Source of the DNA: Asaia bogorensis
Lineage (GTDB): Bacteria > Pseudomonadota > Alphaproteobacteria > Acetobacterales > Acetobacteraceae
Direction of reading: 5' to 3'
Assembly (NCBI GenBank): GCA_945871455.1
Contig: CAMBXJ010000001.1
Span: 1 to 31,708 of the forward strand
Length of the DNA stretch: 31,708 nt
Shown piece after piece: positions 23,349 through 30,071 of the stretch (positions are counted from its first letter, which is position 1; every line of letters begins with the position of its first letter). The position numbers and the translations under genes are program-made. The notes under the pieces were generated by a model. That model was not told where the DNA came from, ran no database searches, and saw only the letters and a program-made list of their open reading frames with translations.

Positions 23349-24110
23349 ATGAAGACGGGCGGGGAGGCGATGGGCCAGAAAAGCAAGCAATTCGGCAGTT
23401 TTCAGGAGGCTGTGGCCGACATTCCGGATGGCAGCACGATCGGCTTCGGCGGTTTCGCCATGCCCGGGGTGCCGTTCAATCTGATCAAGGCGCTGATGGA
23501 ACAGGGCGCCAAACGCCTGACCCTCGTCGGCAACACCACCGGCGGCGCCCAGCAGCCACGTATGCCGGACATGGGCATGCTGGTCGAGAACGGGCAGGTG
23601 GCCAAAGTCATCTGCGCCTTCACCGCCGCCACCCGCCCGACCGACGTCCTGCCCTTCACCAAATACTATGAGTCCGGTGAAGTCGAAGCCGAACTCGTCC
23701 CCCAAGGCACCCTCGCCGAACGCATGCGCTCGGCCGGCGCCGGCGTGCCCGCCTTCTACACCCCCACCGCGGTCGGCACCGAACTCGCGGAAGGGCGCGA
23801 AACCCGCTTCATCAACGGCCGCGAATACCTGTTGGAATACGCGCTGAAGCTCGATTACGCGTTCATCCGCGCGCGCACGGCGGACAGCTTCGGCAACCTG
23901 CGCTTCCACCGCGCCCAACGGAACTTCTGCCCAGTGATGGCCACCGCCGCGACCTGCACGATCGTGGAGGTAGACGAACCCATCCTGCCCGCGGGCGGTA
24001 TCGACCCCGATGACGTGCACACCCCCGGCATCTTCGTGCACCGCCTGATCCAGGTGCCGGCGGAACCCGATGGACTATGGCCCACCAAGCGGCAGGAGCG
24101 CCGGCGATGA
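23349..24110 (+). CDS. scoA: 3-oxoacid CoA-transferase subunit A
   Basis: A subunit of a family-I CoA-transferase of the succinyl-CoA:3-oxoacid type. The N-terminal IPDGSTIGFGGFAMPGVPFNLIKAL holds the CoA-binding glycine loop. Downstream are LVGNTTGG, EAELVPQGTLAERMRSAGAGVPAFYTPTAVGT and the C-terminal FRIDP-like ILPAGGIDPDDVHTPGIFV. Two starts are possible: ATG 23349, or ATG 23370 (MGQKSKQF), which follows GGGGAGGCG closely. The stop overlaps subunit B by four bases. Substrate specificity (acetoacetate versus other oxoacids) is not readable. Confidence 0.88.
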   Translation: MKTGGEAMGQKSKQFGSFQEAVADIPDGSTIGFGGFAMPGVPFNLIKALMEQGAKRLTLVGNTTGGAQQPRMPDMGMLVENGQVAKVICAFTAATRPTDVLPFTKYYESGEVEAELVPQGTLAERMRSAGAGVPAFYTPTAVGTELAEGRETRFINGREYLLEYALKLDYAFIRARTADSFGNLRFHRAQRNFCPVMATAATCTIVEVDEPILPAGGIDPDDVHTPGIFVHRLIQVPAEPDGLWPTKRQERRR

Positions 24111-24781
24111 GCGAGACCAAGGGCCTGACCCGCCAGCAGATGGCGGACCGGATGGCGTTGGAATTCCAGGACGGCTGGATCGTCAACCTGGGCGTCGGCA
24201 TCCCGACCATGTGCTCCAACACCGACACCGGGGACCGGGATTTCACCTATCATTCCGAAAACGGCGTCATCGGCTATGGCGGCGTCGCGAGCCCGGAGGA
24301 GGAAGACCTGCTTCTGGTCAACGCCGGCGGCCAGAACGTGACGTTGAAGCCGGGCGCCTCGGTCGTGCACCATGCGGACAGTTTCGCCATCATCCGTGGC
24401 GGTCACATCGATGTGACCGTCATGGGCGCGTACCAGGTTTCGATGACCGGCGACTTCGCCAACTGGAAGCTCAAGGGCCAGAAGGGCGGCGGCATTGGCG
24501 GGGCGATGGACCTGGCCGCCTGCGCCAAGCGGGTGTTCATCATCCTGGAGCACGTGACCCGCGCGGGTGGTCCTCGGCTGGTCACCGCCTGCGACCTGCC
24601 AGTGACGGCGCGCGGCGTGGTGAAACTGGTCTCCACCAATTACGGCCTGTTCGAGCCGACCGGTGACGGGTTCCTGTTGCGGGAAATCGCCCCCGGCCTG
24701 ACCGTGGACGAAATCCGCGCGACCACGGGCGGCACGCTGACCGTGGTGGATGGCCTGAAACCGGTGCAACTGACCCGCTGA
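24107..24781 (+). CDS. scoB: 3-oxoacid CoA-transferase subunit B
   Basis: A 224-residue subunit B of the CoA-transferase. The catalytic glutamate is in the HSENGVIGYGG segment, where it forms the enzyme-CoA thioester. Other marks are VNLGVGIPTMCSN and LKPGASVVHHADSFAIIRGGHIDVTVMGAYQVS. The start at 24107 (MSETKGLTRQQ) overlaps the subunit A stop as ATGA; an earlier in-frame ATG at 24077 would overlap by more. Together the two genes encode a heteromeric transferase for ketone-body or oxoacid activation. Confidence 0.9.
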   Translation: MSETKGLTRQQMADRMALEFQDGWIVNLGVGIPTMCSNTDTGDRDFTYHSENGVIGYGGVASPEEEDLLLVNAGGQNVTLKPGASVVHHADSFAIIRGGHIDVTVMGAYQVSMTGDFANWKLKGQKGGGIGGAMDLAACAKRVFIILEHVTRAGGPRLVTACDLPVTARGVVKLVSTNYGLFEPTGDGFLLREIAPGLTVDEIRATTGGTLTVVDGLKPVQLTR

Positions 24782-24829
24782 CCGGGGTTGTCAGCCTGCG
24801 CCAACAAGGCCGTGATCCTCGGGGGTGGC

Positions 24830-26116
24830 GTGACAATCTTTGCGCTTGCGACCGGCGCGGGATTGGCCGCCATCGCGATCATGCGGGTCAGCGGCCCCGA
24901 TAGTGGCGCCGTGCTCGCGGCGCTATGCGGCGGCGCACTGCCCGCACCCCGGATGGCGACCCTGCGCGGGTTGCGGGACTGCGATGGAAACCTTCTGGAT
25001 CGGGCCGTGGTGCTTTGGCTTCCCGGTCCTGGCACCTATACGGGCGAGGACTCGGTAGAACTGCATCTCCACGGCGGCCGTGCGGTGACCGAGGCCGTGG
25101 CCGAAGCCTTGGTTGCCCTCGGCATCCGGCCGGCCGACCCGGGGGAGTTCACGCGGCGCGCATTCCTGAACGGCAAGCTCGATCTGGTGCAGGCAGAGGC
25201 CGTGCACGACCTGGTGTCGGCGGAGACCGAAGCTCAACGGCGGCAGGCCTTACGGCAACTGAACGGAGCACTGGGGGGTCTGTACCGGGATTGGTCGGAT
25301 CAATTGCGGACGGTCCTGGCGCAACAGGAAGCGCTGATCGATTTCCCCGATGAGGATCTGCCCCCCGATGTCGAAGCGGCCCTGCTCGCGACGATGGCGG
25401 TTCTGGCCAAGGCCATCCAGGCGCATTTGAGCGACGATCGACGGGGCGAAAAGTTGCGGGACGGCCTGTTTTTCGCCATCTCGGGTCCACCCAATGTGGG
25501 CAAGTCGTCCTTGATGAACGCCCTGGCCGATCGCGATGTCGCGATCGTCTCGCCGATCCCAGGCACGACGCGTGACGTCCTGGAAGCCAGGGTCGTGCTG
25601 GGTGGGGTGCCGGTCACCATGGTGGACACCGCGGGCTTGCGCGATGCCCAGGATGCCATCGAAGCCGAGGGTGTGCGCCGTGGACAAGTCCGCACGCGCG
25701 ACGCCGACCTGGTTGTTCACGTCGTCCAGGCAGGATCACCCGGACCGCATATCCCGCCGGGCGGAACCAATCTGCTGGTCGCCAACAAGAGCGACCTCGG
25801 CGGCCTGGGTCCCGCCGACGCGCTGCCGGTCAGTGCGTTGACCGGGCAGGGAATGGACGAACTGCGCCATGTCCTGTCGGAGCGTGCCCGGGCCATGACC
25901 GAGACCGCCGGCCCGCCCCCACTGACCCGGCAACGCCATCGCGCCGCGCTGGAAACGGCCCTGCGCCATATCCAGACCGCGCAAGCCGTGGACCTTCCCG
26001 AACTTCGCGGCGAGGACCTTCGCCTCGCCCTGCGTGCGATCAGTCGAATCACCGGGCATGTGGGGGTGGAGGATATCCTCGACACGCTGTTTTCCCAGTT
26101 CTGCATCGGAAAATAA
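24830..26116 (+). CDS. mnmE: tRNA modification GTPase MnmE
   Basis: A 428-residue GTPase that, with MnmG, makes the cmnm5U modification at the tRNA wobble position. The start is GTG 24830 (MTIFALAT), which matches the family N-terminus and follows GGGGGTGG; the frame remains open to a TTG at 24788, adding 14 unlike residues. The N-terminal folate-binding domain has GPGTYTGEDSVELHLHGG. The G domain has the P-loop GPPNVGKS (219-226), GTTRD, DTAG (266-269) and NKSD (319-322). The C-terminal CIGK carries the conserved Cys. The gene follows the CoA-transferase pair by 48 bases. No mnmG, rho or parA neighbour is present in the window. Confidence 0.95.
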   Translation: MTIFALATGAGLAAIAIMRVSGPDSGAVLAALCGGALPAPRMATLRGLRDCDGNLLDRAVVLWLPGPGTYTGEDSVELHLHGGRAVTEAVAEALVALGIRPADPGEFTRRAFLNGKLDLVQAEAVHDLVSAETEAQRRQALRQLNGALGGLYRDWSDQLRTVLAQQEALIDFPDEDLPPDVEAALLATMAVLAKAIQAHLSDDRRGEKLRDGLFFAISGPPNVGKSSLMNALADRDVAIVSPIPGTTRDVLEARVVLGGVPVTMVDTAGLRDAQDAIEAEGVRRGQVRTRDADLVVHVVQAGSPGPHIPPGGTNLLVANKSDLGGLGPADALPVSALTGQGMDELRHVLSERARAMTETAGPPPLTRQRHRAALETALRHIQTAQAVDLPELRGEDLRLALRAISRITGHVGVEDILDTLFSQFCIGK

Positions 26117-26445
26117 CCAGCGGACATCGGTTTGGAGCCAATGCCGCCACCTGGCCAGGAGAATGGACCGAGGCAGCAGTCTACACGGGAGGTTCCAAGA
26201 CAGACGCACCCGCACGACGCTTGCTCCCGCCCTGACAGTCATGTAACCCGGTATTGGATGCCTTGAACGGGACGGGGGTGGTGTGCAGACATGCGCATCG
26301 ACCTCGATACAGACAGGGATCGCGGGATCCGGGGGGCCTCGACGGTCGATCGACCGGACTTAGAGTCGTTCCGCGGGAGGCTGGGGGCGGATCCGCGCGG
26401 CAGCGTGAATGCGCCAGGGATCACTTTGGGAGGCACGAAGCAGTC
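26117..26445. other. Intergenic region mnmE-dctP with a 14-bp palindrome
   Basis: This 329-base stretch has no convincing gene; the frame of the next gene is open through part of it but lacks homology. It contains a perfect palindrome CGGTCGATCGACCG at 26343-26356, about 90 bases before the dctP start, which could be a regulator site, and CCTGGCCAGG at 26151-26160. No clear promoter boxes stand out. Confidence 0.4.
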
Positions 26446-27537
26446 ATGGATCGTCGTAAATTCGTTTCGAGTGCCGGTATGGGCGCGGTCGCCGCCGCCG
26501 CTCTGGCGACGCCCGCCATCGCCCAGTCGATGCCGGAAGTGAAATGGCGCCTGACCTCAAGTTTTCCGAAGTCACTCGACCTGCTTTGGGGCGGGGCGGA
26601 AATGTTCGCCAAGCTGATTGGCGAGATGTCGGACAACAAGTTCCAGATCCGCACCTTCGCCGCCGGTGAAATCGTTCCCGCGTTGCAGGTTGCTGATGCG
26701 GTACAGAACGGCACGGTGGAAGCCGGGCAGACCGCCGCCTACTACTATTTTGGCAAGGACCCGTCCTTCGTGTTCGAGACCGGGCTTCCGTTCAGCATGA
26801 ACCAGCGCCAGTACATGGCGTGGCTCATCGGCGGCGGCCACGACCTGATCCAGGAGTTCTATAAGCCATACGGCATCAAGAGCTTCTCCTTTGGCGGCAC
26901 CGGGGCCCAGATGGGCGGTTGGTTCCGTAAGGAGATCAACACGCTCGAAGACCTGAAGGGCCTGAAGTTCCGAGTGGGTGGGTTCGCCGGGCAGATCCTG
27001 TCGAACCTGGGCGTCGTCCCGCAGCAGATTGCCGGCGGCGATATCTATCCGGCGCTCGAAAAAGGCACCATCGACGCCACCGAATGGGTCGGCCCCTACG
27101 ACGACGAGAAGCTCGGTTTTCAAAAGGTCGCCAAATACTACTACTACCCGGGCTGGTGGGAAGGCGCGTCGTGGGGTTCCCTCTACATCGGCACGAAGGC
27201 GTGGGAAGCGTTGCCACCGCCATACAAGAAGATGGTCGAAGCAGCATCGGGCGCCGTGTCGCAGTGGATGGTGGCCCGCTACGATGCCGGAAACCCCGCT
27301 GCGTTGAAGCGGCTGGTTGCTAGCGGAACGGTCCTGAAGGCGTTCCCGCGGGCGGTGCTGGAGCCCTGCTTCGACGCCTGCTGGAAATACTACGATGAGG
27401 TCGCGGCGAAGAATCCCGGCTTCAAAAAGCTTCTCGACAGCCTCGCCCCGTTCCGCGCCGACCAGAACCTGTGGTTCCGCGTGGCGGAGTACAACTTCGA
27501 CAGCTTCAATTTCTCGATGTCCGCGAAGGGTCGCTGA
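26446..27537 (+). CDS. dctP: TRAP transporter substrate-binding protein DctP (TakP-like)
   Basis: A 363-residue periplasmic binding protein. The N-terminus MDRRKFVSSAG is a Tat-type signal with cleavage likely after AIA. The mature part reads WRLTSSFPKSLDLLWGGAEMFAKLI, RTFAAGEIVPALQVADAVQNGTVEAG, then LKGLKFRVGGFAGQILSNLG, GGDIYPALEKGTIDATEWVGPYDDEKLGF. This is the DctP family, closest in style to TakP and the lactate-binding proteins that take 2-oxoacids or 2-hydroxyacids; the ligand is inferred. Start 26446 gives the signal peptide; upstream in-frame codons do not. GGGAGG lies about 12 bases upstream. It faces dctM across a shared terminator. Confidence 0.9.
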   Translation: MDRRKFVSSAGMGAVAAAALATPAIAQSMPEVKWRLTSSFPKSLDLLWGGAEMFAKLIGEMSDNKFQIRTFAAGEIVPALQVADAVQNGTVEAGQTAAYYYFGKDPSFVFETGLPFSMNQRQYMAWLIGGGHDLIQEFYKPYGIKSFSFGGTGAQMGGWFRKEINTLEDLKGLKFRVGGFAGQILSNLGVVPQQIAGGDIYPALEKGTIDATEWVGPYDDEKLGFQKVAKYYYYPGWWEGASWGSLYIGTKAWEALPPPYKKMVEAASGAVSQWMVARYDAGNPAALKRLVASGTVLKAFPRAVLEPCFDACWKYYDEVAAKNPGFKKLLDSLAPFRADQNLWFRVAEYNFDSFNFSMSAKGR

Positions 27538-27563
27538 ACGCGACTGACCGGATCAGACAAAGG

Positions 27564-27595
27564 AAAGGCCCCGCCAGGCGACTGGCGGGGCCTTT
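27564..27595. terminator. Bidirectional Rho-independent terminator between dctP and dctM
   Basis: AAAGGCCCCGCCAG (27564-27577) pairs perfectly with CTGGCGGGGCCTTT (27582-27595) around the loop GCGA. TTTTCTTT follows on the plus strand and the minus strand also ends in TTTCCTTT, so it can stop both convergent messages: dctP (ends 27537) and dctM (ends 27618). Confidence 0.9.
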
Positions 27596-27617
27596 TCTTT
27601 GACGACTGAATAGAAGG

Positions 27618-29225
27618 TCAGTTCGGTTTCTGCCCGGGCATCAGTACGGGCGGTGGATCCTCCGGCTGATCTGGCGATTGGATTTCGATCTTGATGGTGT
27701 TCGGATCGACGGTAGAAGGCGCATCCAGAAACCCGGTGACGAGAATGGGGAAGGCAATCACCAGCCCGACCATGATCAACTGCAGGAACACCCAGGGGAT
27801 GGAGCCCCAGTAGATGGTGGAGCTTGGAATCTCTTTCGGCGTTACGCTGCGCAGATAGAACAGGGCGAAGCCAAAGGGCGGGTGCATGAACGACGTCTGC
27901 ATGTTCACGCACAGCATGATCCCGAACCAGATCAGCGCCGCGTCCGCGCCCACCACCGGGGCCAGCAGCTTCTGCGCCACCGGAGCCAGCATCGGCACGA
28001 TGATGAAGGCGATCTCGAAGAAATCCAGAAAGAACGCCAGGAAAAATACAAACAGATTGACGACGACAAGAAACCCCCAAACGCCGCCGGGCAGCCCTGT
28101 CAACAGGTGCTCCACCCAAAGATTTCCATCGACGCCCGCGAAGGTGATTGAAAAACAGGTGGCGCCAACAACGATGAAAGCCACCATGGAGGTGATTCGC
28201 ATCGTCGATTCGAATGCCTGCTTGATCAGGCCGCGCTGTTCCCGATCCTGCCACGCGCACCAGCACAGATAGATGATCGCCAGGAATACGACGGTGAAGG
28301 CGGCCTTGAAGGCGACCGACTTGAAGGCGATGACACCGATGGCCGTCCCGATCAGGCTCGCGATCACCCCGATCCCGAACACCGATTTGTCGGCTGGCGT
28401 AAGAGGCGAGTTGCGCACCACGGCAAGCACGATGGCACCGATCGCGCCCATGGCGCCCGCCTCCGTCGGTGTCGCGAGACCCATCATGATCGTGCCAAGC
28501 ACAAGGAAAATCAGAACGGCCGCGGGAATAATCCCCCACATGCATTTGATGATCAGAGCTCGGCCGTGCAACGTCCGCGGCACCGGCGGCACAGCTTCGG
28601 GACGGACGATCGAAAGGTAGAACGTGTAGGCGGCGAACAGGACGATCTGGATCAGCGAAGGCCCCCAGGCGCCAAGATACATGTCACCAACCGACCGGCC
28701 GAGCTGATCGGCCAGAACGACGAGCACAAGGGATGGCGGGACAAGCTGGGTGATGGTCCCCGACGCGGCGAGCACGCCGGTCGCGTATTTCATATCGTAT
28801 TTATAGCGCATCATGACCGGCATCGTGATCAACGCCATGGCAATGACCTGGGCCGCCACGGTGCCGGTGATCGCGCCAAGGATGAAGCCCACGATGATGA
28901 CGGAGTAGCCAAGACCGCCGCGCACCGGGCCGAAAAGCTGGCCCATGGAGTCGAGCATATCCTCCGCGAGACCGCATTTCTCCAGGATGGCGCCCATGAA
29001 CGTGAAAAACGGAATCGCCAGCAACAGGTCGTTCGACAGGATGGACCCGAAGATCCGTCCTGGGATCGCCTGCAGAAAATCGAACGTGAAGAACCCATGC
29101 TCGATCGAGATGAAGCCGAAGAACAGGCCGACGGCCGCCAGGGAGAAACTGACAGGGAAGCCGACCAGCATGAACACGACCAGGCCGGCGAACATCAGCG
29201 GCGGCATCCACTCCAACGGGATCAT
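27618..29225 (-). CDS. dctM: TRAP transporter large permease DctM
   Basis: A 535-residue inner-membrane protein with about a dozen hydrophobic helices, the large TRAP permease that carries out Na+-coupled uptake. Family marks are the N-terminal LVVFMLVGFPVSFSLAAVGLFFGF, LLAIPFFTFMGAILEKCGLAEDM, GAITGTVAAQVIAMALITMPVM, TITQLVPPSLVLVVLADQLG, and C-terminal HPPFGFALFYLRSVTP. Somewhat longer than the roughly 430 residues of simple DctM, with two extra helices in the middle (around VFGIGVIASLIGTAIGV) as in the long subtype. Its start overlaps the dctQ stop (ATGA). The Pro-rich C-terminal tail is hydrophilic. Confidence 0.92.
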   Translation of the reverse strand: MIPLEWMPPLMFAGLVVFMLVGFPVSFSLAAVGLFFGFISIEHGFFTFDFLQAIPGRIFGSILSNDLLLAIPFFTFMGAILEKCGLAEDMLDSMGQLFGPVRGGLGYSVIIVGFILGAITGTVAAQVIAMALITMPVMMRYKYDMKYATGVLAASGTITQLVPPSLVLVVLADQLGRSVGDMYLGAWGPSLIQIVLFAAYTFYLSIVRPEAVPPVPRTLHGRALIIKCMWGIIPAAVLIFLVLGTIMMGLATPTEAGAMGAIGAIVLAVVRNSPLTPADKSVFGIGVIASLIGTAIGVIAFKSVAFKAAFTVVFLAIIYLCWCAWQDREQRGLIKQAFESTMRITSMVAFIVVGATCFSITFAGVDGNLWVEHLLTGLPGGVWGFLVVVNLFVFFLAFFLDFFEIAFIIVPMLAPVAQKLLAPVVGADAALIWFGIMLCVNMQTSFMHPPFGFALFYLRSVTPKEIPSSTIYWGSIPWVFLQLIMVGLVIAFPILVTGFLDAPSTVDPNTIKIEIQSPDQPEDPPPVLMPGQKPN

Positions 29226-29767
29226 TGCACGGGCCTCTCGTAATGTGCCTCAAGATCGGGGATGGAGTAGCCGTTCAGCGAGGCAACCCGTTTGATGAGT
29301 TCCGACAGGCCTTGGAGTGTCAGCAGAAAAAAGCCGAGCGGAAGGACGAATTTGATGGGCCAGCGGATCAGGCCGCCGGCGTTGGAGGAGTGTTCGAATA
29401 TTTCGACCGACTGTATAAAGAAGGGCCAGCTCAGCCAGCCGATGAGAACGCAGGCCGGCAGCATGAAGAAGATGATCCCCAGAACGTCCACCCAAAGCTG
29501 CTGGCGCGGCGACATCAGCATGTAACAGATGTCCACCCGCACATGCTCGTTCTTCTTCAGCGTGTACGAAGCCCCCAACATGACGATGACGGCGAACATG
29601 TACCATTGCAGCTCCAGCCATGAGTTGGAGCTGATGTCGTAGGCATAGCGGATCATGGCATTGGCGGCACTGACGATGCAGGCCCATAACACCAGCCAAT
29701 CGCAGAGGCGGCCGATCTTTTCGTTCATCACATCAATGGCGTGACTAAAGCGCAGTAGCGGTTCCAT
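29222..29767 (-). CDS. dctQ: TRAP transporter small permease DctQ
   Basis: A 181-residue four-helix inner-membrane protein, the small TRAP permease that pairs with DctM. Visible helices include IGRLCDWLVLWACIVSAANAMIRY, LQWYMFAVIVMLGASYTL with the family signature (KKNEHVRVDICYMLM), VLGIIFFMLPACVLIGWL and FVLPLGFFLLTLQGLSELI. The start at 29767 (MEPLLRFSHAIDVMNEKIGR) is the first with family-like sequence; the frame stays open to 29914 but that part is Arg/Pro-rich and unlike the family. The stop overlaps dctM by four bases. Confidence 0.9.
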   Translation of the reverse strand: MEPLLRFSHAIDVMNEKIGRLCDWLVLWACIVSAANAMIRYAYDISSNSWLELQWYMFAVIVMLGASYTLKKNEHVRVDICYMLMSPRQQLWVDVLGIIFFMLPACVLIGWLSWPFFIQSVEIFEHSSNAGGLIRWPIKFVLPLGFFLLTLQGLSELIKRVASLNGYSIPDLEAHYERPVQ

Positions 29768-30071
29768 ATACGAGGCGTTCCCTGGGGCCGGCACCTGGGG
29801 CCGGCGAAGACGTGAATTTTCTTGCGCCACTCCCCGCCGTGGGTCAACCGCGTGCGAGACGATTTCCGTCTTTTTGGTATGCCGCGCCCGTTCGTACGCC
29901 GCATCCGCATGCATCTGCCCTCAACGGCGGCGGAAGCCCGCGGGTTAGGCATTCGTCCCGTCACCCGACGGGGATGCACCATGGTGAAACATCCGCTCTG
30001 ACGACCTCGCCATCTGGCGCGCCCGCGCGTCCCGCGCCACACTTGGCCGGCCCAGACAATGTAGAGCCAGC
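29768..30071. other. Divergent intergenic region dctQ / FAD oxidase
   Basis: A 304-base region between divergent starts, without a supported gene. It contains a 13-base tandem repeat at 29781-29806 (CCTGGGGCCGGCA then CCTGGGGCCGGCG) next to the dctQ start, and an imperfect inverted repeat at 29949-29977 with the core CCCGTC-ACCC-GACGGG. Both could be operator-like; regulator unknown. Confidence 0.4.
29781..29806. repeat. 13-bp tandem direct repeat upstream of dctQ
   Basis: Two adjacent copies of CCTGGGGCCGGC plus A or G, 14 bases from the dctQ start on the upstream side. The copies differ only at the last base. Spacing of 13 bases is near one helical turn, so a tandem regulator site is possible. 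Confidence 0.5.

Noticed and set aside
22761..24041. 426-codon minus-strand ORF opposite flgH and the CoA-transferase subunit A
   Set aside because: Shadow of two recognised genes; His/Gly/Arg-rich without domain features.
26254..26445. N-terminal extension of dctP from 26254
   Set aside because: It would bury the Tat signal peptide (MDRRKF) inside the protein, and the added residues are Arg/Gly-rich and without homology.
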